This document shows, piece after piece, positions 24,201 through 39,200 of a DNA stretch of 64,000 nt. Position numbers and translations under genes: made by a program. The DNA lies in assembly GCF_026151205.1 (NCBI RefSeq), contig NC_087082.1, positions 19,492,494 to 19,556,493 on the forward strand, read 5' to 3'. The first letter of the stretch is position 1. Every line of letters starts with the position of its first letter. The notes under the pieces are model-generated. The model did no database searches and was not told the DNA's origin. It saw only the letters and a list, made by a program, of their open reading frames with translations. The DNA is from Bolinopsis microptera (Eukaryota; Ctenophora; Tentaculata; Lobata; Bolinopsidae).

Positions 24201-27200
24201 GTAGACCAGTATGTTAGTTTTATTGTCATTTCCTAAATAAGAAGGTTGAGGTAGACCAGTATGTTAGTTTTATTGTCATTTCCTAAATGAGAAGGTTGAG
24301 GTAGACCAGTATGTTAGTTTTATTGTCATTTCCTAAATAAGAAGGTTGAGGTAGACCAGTATGTTAGTTTTATTGTCATTTCCTAAATAAGAAGTGTGAG
24401 GTAGACCAGTATGTTAGTTTTATTGTCATTTCCTAAATAAGAAGGTTGAGGTAGACCAGTATGTTAGTTTTATTGTCATTTCCTAAATAAGAAGGTTGAG
24501 GTAGACCAGTATGTTAGTTTTATTGTCATTTCCTAAATAAGAAGGTTGAGGTAGACCAGTATGTTAGTTTTATTGTCATTTCCTAAATAAGAAGGTTGAG
24601 GTAGACCAGTATGTTAGTTTTATTGTCATTTCCTAAATAAGAAGGTTGAGGTAGACCAGTATGTTAGTTTTATTGTCATTTCCTAAATAAGAAGGTTGAG
24701 GTAGACCAGTATGTTAGTTTTATTGTCATTTCCTAAATAAGAAGGTTGAGATAGACCAGTATGTTAGTTTTATTGTCATTTCCTAAATAAGAAGGTTGAG
24801 GTAGACCAGTATGTTAGTTTTATTGTCATTTCCTAAATGAGAAGGTTGAGGTAGACCAGTATGTTAGTTTTATTGTCATTTCCTAAATAAGAAGGTTGAG
24901 GTAGACCAGTATGTTAGTTTTATTGTCATTTCCTAAATAAGAAGGTTGAGGTAGACCAGTATGTTAGTTTTATTGTCATTTCCTAAATAAGAAGGTTGAG
25001 GTAGACCAGTATGTTAGTTTTATTGTCATTTCCTAAATAAGAAGTGTGAGGTAGACCAGTATGTTAGTTTTATTGTCATTTCCTAAATAAGAAGGTTGAG
25101 GTAGACCAGTATGTTAGTTTTATTGTCATTTCCTAAATAAGAAGTGTGAGGTAGACCAGTATGTTAGTTTTATTGTCATTTCCTAAATAAGAAGGTTGAG
25201 ATAGACCAGTATGTTAGTTTTATTGTCATTTCCTAAATAAGAAGGTTGAGGTAGACCAGTATGTTAGTTTTATTGTCATTTCCTAAATAAGAAGGTTGAG
25301 GTAGACCAGTATGTTAGTTTTATTGTCATTTCCTAAATAAGAAGGTTGAGGTAGACCAGTATGTTAGTTTTATTGTCATTTCCTAAATAAGAAGGTTGAG
25401 GTAGACCAGTATGTTAGTTTTATTGTCATTTCCTAAATAAGAAGGTTGAGGTAGACCAGTATGTTAGTTTTATTGTCATTTCCTAAATAAGAAGGTTGAG
25501 GTAGACCAGTATGTTAGTTTTATTGTCATTTCCTAAATAAGAAGGTTGAGGTAGACCAGTATGTTAGTTTTATTGTCATTTCCTAAATAAGAAGGTTGAG
25601 GTAGACCAGTATGTTAGTTTTATTGTCATTTCCTAAATAAGAAGGTTGAGGTAGACCAGTATGTTAGTTTTATTGTCATTTCCTAAATAAGAAGTGTGAG
25701 GTAGACCAGTATGTTAGTTTTATTGTCATTTCCTAAATAAGAAGGTTGAGGTAGACCAGTATGTTAGTTTTATTGTCATTTCCTAAATAAGAAGTGTGAG
25801 GTAGACCAGTATGTTAGTTTTATTGTCATTTCCTAAATAAGAAGGTTGAGATAGACCAGTATGTTAGTTTTATTGTCATTTCCTAAATAAGAAGGTTGAG
25901 ATAGACCAGTATGTTAGTTTTATTGTCATTTCCTAAATAAGAAGGTTGAGGTAGACCAGTATGTTAGTTTTATTGTCATTTCCTAAATAAGAAGGTTGAG
26001 GTAGACCAGTATGTTAGTTTTATTGTCATTTCCTAAATAAGAAGGTTGAGGTAGACCAGTATGTTAGTTTTATTGTCATTTCCTAAATAAGAAGGTTGAG
26101 GTAGACCAGTATGTTAGTTTTATTGTCATTTCCTAAATGAGAAGGTTGAGGTAGACCAGTATGTTAGTTTTATTGTCATTTCCTAAATAAGAAGGTTGAG
26201 ATAGACCAGTATGTTAGTTTTATTGTCATTTCCTAAATGAGAAGGTTGAGGTAGGTACTCAAGTGTTTATTGTGAAAATGTAAAAAGCTGCAGTATTTAA
26301 CATAGAAAATAGCACGGGAGAAACAGAAGCGTAATTTAGCAACAGAGGTTTGGTTGTACGTGAAAAGGATACAAAATAAATATTGTCAGAAGATAAGTGG
26401 GAGATAAAATGTAAAATTATACAATGTACGCGGTGTGCTCATATTTCATCGTGTTTCTTACGGCGACCATACCTCATTTATTATTTATACTTTTTCACAA
26501 CATTGCGTAGAACATACTTTTGATGGATTTGGCCCAATTGTTATAAATTATTATAAATTATCTTCACTGTTAATAGCTAGGCAAACTCGTTCATGTCAAT
26601 TACATGTACCGTACACAACAGCATAACGAACAAAATATGTTATAGATTTGCAAAATGATTTTCCCCTGCAGATTATCAAGAGAGGCAGAAGGAGAGCTGA
26701 CCACCCTGGGTACTAAAATGATATTCCCCTGCAGATTATCAAGAGAGGCAGAAGGAGAGCTGACCACCCTGGGTACTAAAATGATTTCCCCTGCAGATTA
26801 TCAAGAGAGGCAGAAGGAGAGCTGACCACCCTGGGTACTAAAATGATTTCCCCTGCAGATTATCAAGAGAGGCAGAAGGAGAGCTGACCACCCTGGGTAC
26901 TAAAATGATATTCCCCTGCAGATTATCAAGAGAGGCAGAAGGAGAGCTGACCACCCTGGGTACTAAAATGATTTCCCCTGCAGATTATCAAGAGAGGCAG
27001 AAGGAGAGCTGACCACCCTGGGTACTAAAATGATTTCCCCTGCAGATTATCAAGAGAGGCAGAAGGAGAGCTGACCACCCTGGGTACTAAAATGATATTC
27101 CCCTGCAGATTATCAAGAGAGGCAGAAGGAGAGCTGACCACCCTGGGTACTAAAATGATTTCCCCTGCAGATTATCAAGAGAGGCAGAAGGAGAGCTGAC

Positions 27201-30200
27201 CACCCTGGGTACTAAAATGATTTCCCCTGCAGATTATCAAGAGAGGCAGAAGGAGAGCTGACCACCCTGGGTACTAAAATGATTTCCCCTGCAGATTATC
27301 AAGAGAGGCAGAAGGAGAGCTGACCACCCTGGGTACTAAAATGATTTCCCCTGCAGATTATCAAGAGAGGCAGAAGGAGAGCTGACCACCCTGGGTACTA
27401 AAATGATTTCCCCTGCAGATTATCAAGAGAGGCAGAAGGAGAGCTGACCACCCTGGGTACTAAAATGATTTCCCCTGCAGATTATCAAGAGAGGCAGAAG
27501 GAGAGCTGACCACCCTGGGTACTAAAATGATTTCCCCTGCAGATTATCAAGAGAGGCAGAAGGAGAGCTGACCACCCTGGGTACTAAAATGATTTTCCCC
27601 TGCAGATTATCAAGAGAGGCAGAAGGAGAGCTGACCACCCTGGGTACTAAAATGATTTCCCCTGCAGATTATCAAGAGAGGCAGAAGGAGAGCTGACCAC
27701 CCTGGGTACTAAAATGATTTCCCCTGCAGATTATCAAGAGAGGCAGAAGGAGAGCTGACCACCCTGGGTACTAAAATGATTTCCCCTGCAGATTATCAAG
27801 AGAGGCAGAAGGAGAGCTGACCACCCTGGGTACTATTGAGCTGCACGAGTGTGGTTCTCTGTGGTTAGAGACGGAGCAGAAGTTTTGCAAATCCGCTGAA
27901 ACCGGAATATCTGGTGAAAATATTTTAATATAGCTTATAATGACCTGACGTCCGCAAGAAGTAAATCTATTTTTTAAAAGTTCAATTTTTAGCCTTAAAG
28001 TTGTATATCACTCTCATTAACAAAAATCCAATTATGCACAGATGACAACTTGAAAGCCGCCAAGTGCTACATGAGCACGTGTCAGGAAGACCTCTGCAAC
28101 ATCCCAAATGCACTTCTCGAGCCCCTGACATCTCCTACTGATGGTTAGTGTGAACTATAAACCACAAATAGATACCCATTAAACCCAGCTCCTACTGATG
28201 GTTAGTGTGAAGTATAAACCACAAATATATACCCATTAAACCCAGCTCCTACTGATGGTTAGTGTGAAGTATAAACCACAAATATATACCCATTAAACCC
28301 AGCTCCTACTGATGGTTAGTATGAAGTATAATCCACAAATAGATACCCATTAAACCCAGCTCCTACTGATGGTTAGTGTGAAGTATAAACCACAAATAGA
28401 TACCCATTAAACCCAGCTCCTACCAATGGTTAGTGTGAAGTATGAACCACAAATATATACCCATTAAACCCAGCTCCTACTGATGGTTAGTATGAAGTAT
28501 AAACCACAAATATATACCCATTAAACCCAGCTCCTACTGATGGTTAGTATGAAGTATAAACCACAAATATATACCCATTAAACCCAGCTCCTACTGATGG
28601 TTAGTGTGAAGTATAAACCACAAATATATACCCATTAAACCCAGCTCCTACTGATGGTTAGTGTGAAGTATAAACCACAAATATATACCCATTAAACCCA
28701 GCTCCTACTGATGGTTAGTGTGAAGTATAAACCACAAATATATACCCATTAAACCCAGCTCCTACTGATGGTTAGTGTGAAGTATAAACCACAAATAGAT
28801 ACCCATTAAACCCAGCTCCTACTGATGGTTAGTGTGTGAAGTATAAACCACAAATAGATACCCATTAAACCCAGCTCCTACTGATGGTTAGTGTGAAGTA
28901 TAAACCACAAATAGATACCCATTAAACCCAGCTCCTACTGATGGTTAGTGTGTGAAGTATAAACCACAAATATATACCCATTAAACCCAGCTCCTACTGA
29001 TGGTTAGTGTGAAGTATAAACCACAAATAGATACCCATTAAACCCAGCTCCTACTGATGGTTAGTGTGAAGTATAAACCACAAATATATACCCATTAAAC
29101 CCAGCTCCTACTGATGGTTAGTGTGAAGTATAAACCACAAATAGATACCCATTAAACCCAGCTCCTACTAATGGTTAGTGTGAAGTATAAACCACAAATA
29201 TATACCCATTAAACCCAGCTCCTACTGATGGTTAGTATGAAGTATAAACCACAAATATATACCCATTAAACCCAGCTCCTACTGATGGTTAGTATGAAGT
29301 ATAAACCACAAATATATACCCATTAAACCCAGCTCCTACTGATGGTTAGTGTGAAGTATAAACCACAAATATATACCCATTAAACCCAGCTCCTACTGAT
29401 GGTTAGTGTGAAGTATAAACCACAAATATATACCCATTAAACCCAGCTCCTACTGATGGTTAGTATGAACTATAAACCACAAATATATACCCATTAAACC
29501 CAGCTCCTACTAATGGTTAGTATGAAGTATAATCCACAAATATATACCCATTAAACCCAGCTCCTACTGATGGTTAGGTGTGAAGTATAAACCACAAATA
29601 GATACCCATTAAACCCAGCTCCTACTGATGGTTAGTGTGAAGTATAAACCACAAATAGATACCCATTAAACCCAGTTCTACTGATGGTTAGTGTGAAGTA
29701 TAAACCACAAATAGATACCCATTAAACCCAGCTCCTACTAATGGTTAGTGTGAAGTATAAACCACAAATAGATACCCATTAAACCCAGCTCCTACTGATG
29801 GTTAGTGTGAAGTATAAACCACAAATAGATACCCATTAAACCCAGCTCCTACTGATGGTTAGTGTGAAGTATAAACCACAAATAGATACCCATTAAACCC
29901 AGCTCTACTGATGGTTAGTGTGAAGTATAAACCACAAATAGATACCCATTAAACCCAGCTCTACTGATGGTTAGTGTGAACTATAAACCACAAATAGATA
30001 CCCATTAAACCCAGCTCCTACTGATGGTTAGTGTGAAGTATAAACCACAAATAGATACCCATTAAACCCAGCTCCTACTGATGGTTAGTGTGAAGTATAA
30101 ACCACAAATATATACCCATTAAACCCAGCTCCTACTGATGGTTAGTATGAACTATAATCCACAAATAGATACCCATTAAACCCAGCTCCTACTAATGGTT

Positions 30201-33200
30201 AGTGTGAAGTATAATCCACAAATATATACCCATTAAACCCAGCTCCTACTGATGGTTAGTATGAAGTATAAACCACAAATATATACCCATTAAACCCAGC
30301 TCCTACTAATGGTTAGTGTGAAGTATAATCCACAAATAGATACCCATTAAACCCAGCTCCTACTGATGGTTAGTATGAAGTATAAACCACAAATATATAC
30401 CCATTAAACCCAACTCCTACTAATGGTTAGTGTGAAGTATAAACCACAAATATATACCCATTAAACCCAGCTCCTACTGATGGTTAGTGTGAAGTATAAA
30501 CCACAAATATATACCCATTAAACCCAGCTCCTACTGATGGTTAGTGTGAACTATAAACCACAAATATATACCCATTAAACCCAGCTCCTACTGATGGTTA
30601 GTGTGAAGTATAAACCACAAATAGATACCCATTAAACCCAGCTCCTACTGATGGTTAGTGTGAACTATAAACCACAAATAGATACCCATTAAACCCAGCT
30701 CCTACTGATGGTTAGTGTGAAGTATAAACCACAAATATATACCCATTAAACCCAGCTCCTACTGATGGTTAGTGTGAAGTATAAACCACAAATATATACC
30801 CATTAAACCCAGCTCCTACTGATGGTTAGTGTGAAGTATAAACCACAAATAGATACCCATTAAACCCAGCTCCTACTGATGGTTAGTGTGAAGTATAAAC
30901 CACAAATAGATACCCATTAAACCCAGCTCCTACTGATGGTTAGTGTGAAGTATAAACCACAAATATATACCCATTAAACCCAGCTCCTACTGATGGTTAG
31001 TATGAAGTATAAACCACAAATAGATACCCATTAAACCCAGCTCCTACTGATGGTTAGTGTGAAGTATAAACCACAAATAGATACCCATTAAACCCAGCTC
31101 CTACTGATGGTTAGTGTGAAGTATAAACCACAAATATATACCCATTAAACCCAGCTCCTACTGATGGTTAGTGTGAAGTATAAACCACAAATATATACCC
31201 ATTAAACCCAGCTCCTACTGATGGTTAGTGTGAAGTATAAACCACAAATAGATACCCATTAAACCCAGCTCCTACTGATGGTTAGTGTGAAGTATAAACC
31301 ACAAATAGATACCCATTAAACCCAGCTCCTACTGATGGTTAGTATGAAGTATAAACCACAAATATATACCCATTAAACCCAGCTCCTACTGATGGTTAGT
31401 ATGAAGTATAAACCACAAATAGATACCCATTAAACCCAGCTCCTACTGATGGTTAGTGTGAAGTATAAACCACAAATATATACCCATTAAACCCAGCTCC
31501 TACTGATGGTTAGTGTGAAGTATAAACCACAAATATATACCCATTAAACCCAGCTCCTACTGATGGTTAGTGTGAAGTATAAACCACAAATATATACCCA
31601 TTAAACCCAGCTCCTACTGATGGTTAGTGTGAAGTATAAACCACAAATAGATACCCATTAAACCCAGCTCCTACTGATGGTTAGTGTGAAGTATAAACCA
31701 CAAATAGATACCCATTAAACCCAGCTCCTACTGATGGTTAGTATGAAATATAAACCACAAATAGATACCCATTAAACCCAGCTCCTACTGATGGTTAGTG
31801 TGAAGTATAAACCACAAATATATACCCATTAAACCCAGCTCCTACTGATGGTTAGTGTGAAGTATAAACCACAAATAGATACCCATTAAACCCAGCTCCT
31901 ACTGATGGTTAGTATGAAGTATAAACCACAAATATATACCCATTAAACCCAGCTCCTACTGATGGTTAGTGTGAAGTATAAACCACAAATATATACCCAT
32001 TAAACCCAGCTCCTACTGATGGTTAGTGTGAAGTATAAACCACAAATATATACCCATTAAACCCAGCTCCTACTGATGGTTAGTGTGAAGTATAAACCAC
32101 AAATAGATACCCATTAAACCCAGCTCCTACTGATGGTTAGTGTGAAGTATAAACCACAAATATATACCCATTAAACCCAGCTCCTACTGATGGTTAGTGT
32201 GAAGTATAAACCACAAATAGATACCCATTAAACCCAGCTCCTACTGATGGTTAGTGTGAAGTATAAACCACAAATAGATACCCATTAAACCCAGCTCCTA
32301 CTGATGGTTAGTGTGAAGTATAAACCACAAATATATACCCATTAAACCCAGCTCCTACTGATGGTTAGTGTGAAGTATAAACCACAAATATATACCCATT
32401 AAACCCAGCTCCTACTGATGGTTAGTGTGAAGTATAAACCACAAATAGATACCCATTAAACCCAGCTCCTACTGATGGTTAGTGTGAAGTATAAACCACA
32501 AATAGATACCCATTAAACCCAGCTCCTACTGATGGTTAGTGTGAAGTATAAACCACAAATATATACCCATTAAACCCAGCTCCTACTGATGGTTAGTATG
32601 AAGTATAAACCACAAATATATACCCATTAAACCCAGCTCCTACTGATGGTTAGTGTGAAGTATAAACCACAAATAGATACCCATTAAACCCAGCTCCTAC
32701 TGATGGTTAGTGTGAAGTATAAACCACAAATATATACCCATTAAACCCAGCTCCTACTGATGGTTAGTGTGAAGTATAAACCACAAATAGATACCCATTA
32801 AACCCAGCTCCTACTGATGGTTAGTGTGAAGTATAAACCACAAATATATACCCATTAAACCCAGCTCCTACTGATGGTTAGTGTGAAGTATAAACCACAA
32901 ATATATACCCATTAAACCCAGCTCCTACTGATGGTTAGTGTGAAGTATAAACCACAAATAGATACCCATTAAACCCAGCTCCTACTGATGGTTAGTGTGA
33001 AGTATAAACCACAAATATATACCCATTAAACCCAGCTCCTACTGATGGTTAGTGTGAAGTATAAACCACAAATAGATACCCATTAAACCCAGCTCCTACT
33101 GATGGTTAGTGTGAAGTATAAACCACAAATAGATACCCATTAAACCCAGCTCCTACTGATGGTTAGTGTGAAGTATAAACCACAAATAGATACCCATTAA

Positions 33201-36200
33201 ACCCAGCTCCTACTGATGGTTAGTGTGAAGTATAAACCACAAATAGATACCCATTAAACCCAGCTCCTACTGATGGTTAGTGTGAAGTATAAACCACAAA
33301 TAGATACCCATTAAACCCAGCTCCTACTGATGGTTAGTGTGAAGTATAAACCACAAATATATACCCATTAAACCCAGCTCCTACTGATGGTTAGTGTGAA
33401 GTATAAACCACAAATATATACCCATTAAACCCAGCTCCTACTGATGGTTAGTATGAAGTATAAACCACAAATATATACCCATTAAACCCAGCTCCTACTG
33501 ATGGTTAGTGTGAAGTATAAACCACAAATATATACCCATTAAACCCAGCTCCTACTGATGGTTAGTGTGAAGTATAAACCACAAATATATACCCATTAAA
33601 CCCAGCTCCTACTGATGGTTAGTGTGAAGTATAAACCACAAATAGATACCCATTAAACCCAGCTCCTACTGATGGTTAGTGTGAAGTATAAACCACAAAT
33701 ATATACCCATTAAACCCAGCTCCTACTGATGGTTAGTGTGAAGTATAAACCACAAATATATACCCATTAAACCCAGCTCCTACTGATGGTTAGTGTGAAG
33801 TATAAACCACAAATATATACCCATTAAACCCAGCTCCTACTGATGGTTAGTGTGAAGTATAAACCACAAATAGATACCCATTAAACCCAGCTCCTACTGA
33901 TGGTTAGTGTGAAGTATAAACCACAAATATATACCCATTAAACCCAGCTCCTACTGATGGTTAGTGTGAAGTATAAACCACAAATAGATACCCATTAAAC
34001 CCAGCTCCTACTGATGGTTAGTGTGAAGTATAAACCACAAATAGATACCCATTAAACCCAGCTCCTACTGATGGTTAGTGTGAAGTATAAACCACAAATA
34101 GATACCCATTAAACCCAGCTCCTACTGATGGTTAGTGTGAAGTATAAACCACAAATAGATACCCATTAAACCCAGCTCCTACTGATGGTTAGTGTGAAGT
34201 ATAAACCACAAATATATACCCATTAAACCCAGCTCCTACTGATGGTTAGTGTGAACTATAAACCACAAATAGATACCCATTAAACCCAGCTCCTACTGAT
34301 GGTTAGTGTGAAGTATAAACCACAAATAGATACCCATTAAACCCAGCTCCTACTGATGGTTAGTGTGAAGTATAAACCACAAATATATACCCATTAAACC
34401 CAGCTCCTACTGATGGTTAGTGTGAAGTATAAACCACAAATAGATACCCATTAAACCCAGCTCCTACTGATGGTTAGTGTGAACTATAAACCACAAATAG
34501 ATACCCATTAAACCCAGCTCCTACTGATGGTTAGTGTGAACTATAAACCACAAATAGATACCCATTAAACCCAGCTCCTACTGATGGTTAGTGTGAAGTA
34601 TAAACCACAAATAGATACCCATTAAACCCAGCTCCTACTGATGGTTAGTGTGAAGTATAAACCACAAATAGATACCCATTAAACCCAGCTCCTACTGATG
34701 GTTAGTGTGAACTATAAACCACAAATAGATACCCATTAAACCCAGCTCCTACTGATGGTTAGTGTGAAGTATAAACCACAAATAGATACCCATTAAACCC
34801 AGCTCCTACTGATGGTTAGTGTGAACTATAAACCACAAATATATACCCATTAAACCCAGCTCCTACTGATGGTTAGTGTGAAGTATAAACCACAAATATA
34901 TACCCATTAAACCCAGCTCCTACTGATGGTTAGTGTGAAGTATAAACCACAAATAGATACCCATTAAACCCAGCTCCTACTGATGGTTAGTGTGAAGTAT
35001 AAACCACAAATATATACCCATTAAACCCAGCTCCTACTGATGGTTAGTGTGAAGTATAAACCACAAATAGATACCCATTAAACCCAGCTCCTACTGATGG
35101 TTAGTGTGAAGTATAAACCACAAATATATACCCATTAAACCCAGCTCCTACTGATGGTTAGTGTGAAGTATAAACCACAAATAGATACCCATTAAACCCA
35201 GCTCCTACTGATGGTTAGTGTGAACTATAAACCACAAATAGATACCCATTAAACCCAGCTCCTACTGATGGTTAGTATGAAGTATAAACCACAAATATAT
35301 ACCCATTAAACCCAGCTCCTACTGATGGTTAGTGTGAAGTATAAACCACAAATATATACCCATTAAACCCAGCTCCTACTGATGGTTAGTGTGAAGTATA
35401 AACCACAAATAGATACCCATTAAACCCAGCTCCTACTGATGGTTAGTGTGAAGTATAAACCACAAATATATACCCATTAAACCCAGCTCCTACTGATGGT
35501 TAGTGTGAAGTATAAACCACAAATAGATACCCATTAAACCCAGCTCCTACTGATGGTTAGTGTGAAGTATAAACCACAAATATATACCCATTAAACCCAG
35601 CTCCTACTGATGGTTAGTGTGAAGTATAAACCACAAATATATACCCATTAAACCCAGCTCCTACTGATGGTTAGTGTGAAGTATAAACCACAAATATATA
35701 CCCATTAAACCCAGCTCCTACTGATGGTTAGTGTGAAGTATAAACCACAAATATATACCCATTAAACCCAGCTCCTACTGATGGTTAGTGTGAAGTATAA
35801 ACCACAAATATATACCCATTAAACCCAGCTCCTACTGATGGTTAGTGTGAAGTATAAACCACAAATATATACCCATTAAACCCAGCTCCTACTGATGGTT
35901 AGTGTGAAGTATAAACCACAAATATATACCCATTAAACCCAGCTCCTACTGATGGTTAGTATGAAGTATAAACCACAAATATATACCCATTAAACCCAGC
36001 TCCTACTGATGGTTAGTGTGAAGTATAAACCACAAATATATACCCATTAAACCCAGCTCCTACTGATGGTTAGTGTGAAGTATAAACCACAAATATATAC
36101 CCATTAAACCCAGCTCCTACTGATGGTTAGTATGAAGTATAAACCACAAATAGATACCCATTAAACCCAGCTCCTACTGATGGTTAGTGTGAAGTATAAA

Positions 36201-39200
36201 CCACAAATATATACCCATTAAACCCAGCTCCTACTGATGGTTAGTGTGAAGTATAAACCACAAATAGATACCCATTAAACCCAGCTCCTACTGATGGTTA
36301 GTATGAAGTATAAACCACAAATAGATACCCATTAAACCCAGCTCCTACTGATGGTTAGTGTGAAGTATAAACCACAAATATATACCCATTAAACCCAGCT
36401 CCTACTGATGGTTAGTGTGAAGTATAAACCACAAATATATACCCATTAAACCCAGCTCCTACTGATGGTTAGTATGAAGTATAAACCACAAATAGATACC
36501 CATTAAACCCAGCTCCTACTGATGGTTAGTGTGAAGTATAAACCACAAATATATACCCATTAAACCCAGCTCCTACTGATGGTTAGTGTGAAGTATAAAC
36601 CACAAATATATACCCATTAAACCCAGCTCCTACTGATGGTTAGTGTGAAGTATAAACCACAAATATATACCCATTAAACCCAGCTCCTACTGATGGTTAG
36701 TGTGAAGTATAAACCACAAATAGATACCCATTAAACCCAGCTCCTACTGATGGTTAGTGTGAAGTATAAACCACAAATAAATACCCATTAAACCCAGTTC
36801 TACTGATGGTTAGTGTGAAGTATAAACCACAAATAGATACCCATTAAACCCAGCTCCTACTGATGGTTAGTGTGAAGTATAAACCACAAATATATACCCA
36901 TTAAACCCAGCTCCTACTGATGGTTAGTGTGAAGTATAAACCACAAATATATACCCATTAAACCCAGCTCCTACTGATGGTTAGTGTGAAGTATAAACCA
37001 CAAATATATACCCATTAAACCCAGCTCCTACTGATGGTTAGTGTGAAGTATAAACCACAAATATATACCCATTAAACCCAGCTCCTACTGATGGTTAGTG
37101 TGAAGTATAAACCACAAATAGATACCCATTAAACCCAGCTCCTACTAATGGTTAGTGTGAAGTATAAACCACAAATATATACCCATTAAACCCAGCTCAC
37201 CTGATGGTTAGTGTGAAGTATAAACCACAAATAGATACCCATTAAACCCAGCTCCTACTGATGGTTAGTGTGAAGTATAAACCACAAATATATACCCATT
37301 AAACCCAGCTCCTACTGATGGTTAGTGTGAAGTATAAACCACAAATATATACCCATTAAACCCAGCTCACCTGATGGTTAGTGTGAAGTATAAACCACAA
37401 ATAGATACCCATTAAACCCAGCTCCTACTGATGGTTAGTGTGAAGTATAAACCACAAATATATACCCATTAAACCCAGCTCACCTGATGGTTAGTGTGAA
37501 GTATAAACCACAAATATATACCCATTAAACCCAGCTCCTACTAATGGTTAGTGTGAAGTATAAACCACAAATAGATACCCATTAAACCCAGCTCCTACTG
37601 ATGGTTAGTGTGAAGTATAAACCACAAATAGATACCCATTAAACCCAGCTCCTACTGATGGTTAGTGTGAAGTATAAACCACAAATAGATACCCATTAAA
37701 CCCAGCTCCTACTGATGGTTAGTGTGAAGTATAAACCACAAATATATACCCATTAAACCCAGCTCCTACTGATGGTTAGTGTGAAGTATAAACCACAAAT
37801 AGATACCCATTAAACCCAGCTCCTACTGATGGTTAGTGTGAAGTATAAACCACAAATATATACCCATTAAACCCAGCTCCTACTGATGGTTAGTGTGAAG
37901 TATAAACCACAAATATATACCCATTAAACCCAGCTCACCTGATGGTTAGTGTGAAGTATAAACCACAAATATATACCCATTAAACCCAGCTCACCTGATG
38001 GTTAGTGTGAAGTATAAACCACAAATATATACCCATTAAACCCAGCTCCTACTGATGGTTAGTGTGAACTATAAACCACAAATAGATACCCATTAAACCC
38101 AGCTCCTACTGATGGTTAGTGTGAAGTATAAACCACAAATATATACCCATTAAACCCAGCTCCTACTGATGGTTAGTGTGAAGTATAAACCACAAATATA
38201 TACCCATTAAACCCAGCTCCTACTAATGGTTAGTGTGAAGTATAAACCACAAATATATACCCATTAAACCCAGCTCACCTGATGGTTAGTGTGAAGTATA
38301 AACCACAACTATATACCCATTAAACCCAGCTCCTACTAATGGTTAGTGTGAAGTATAAACCACAAATATAAACCCATTAAACCCAGCTCACCTGATGGTT
38401 AGTGTGAAGTATAAACCACAACTATATACCCATTAAACCCAGCTCCTACTAATGGTTAGTGTGAAGTATAAACCACAAATATATACCCATTAAACCCAGC
38501 TCCTACTGATGGTTAGTATGAAGTATAAACCACAAATATAAACCCATGACACCCAGCTCACCTGATGGTTAGTGTGAAGTATAAACCACAAATATATACC
38601 CATTAAACCCAGCTCCTACTGATGGTTAGTGTGAAGTATAAACCACAAATAGATACCCATTAAACCCAGCTCCTACTGATGGTTAGTATGAAGTATAAAC
38701 CACAAATATATACCCATTAAACCCAGCTCCTACTGATGGTTAGTGTGAAGTATAAACCACAAATAGATACCCATTAAACCCAGCTCCTACTGATGGTTAG
38801 TGTGAAGTATAAACCACAAATAGATACCCATTAAACCCAGCTCCTACTGATGGTTAGTATGAAGTATAAACCACAAATATATACCCATTAAACCCAGCTC
38901 CTACTGATGGTTAGTGTGAAGTATAAACCACAAATATATACCCATTAAACCCAGCTCCTACTGATGGTTAGTATGAAGTATAAACCACAAATATATACCC
39001 ATTAAACCCAGCTCCTACTGATGGTTAGTGTGAAGTATAAACCACAAATAGATACCCATTAAACCCAGCTCCTACTGATGGTTAGTGTGAAGTATAAACC
39101 ACAAATATATACCCATTAAACCCAGCTCCTACTGATGGTTAGTATGAAGTATAAACCACAAATATATACCCATTAAACCCAGCTCCTACTGATGGTTAGT

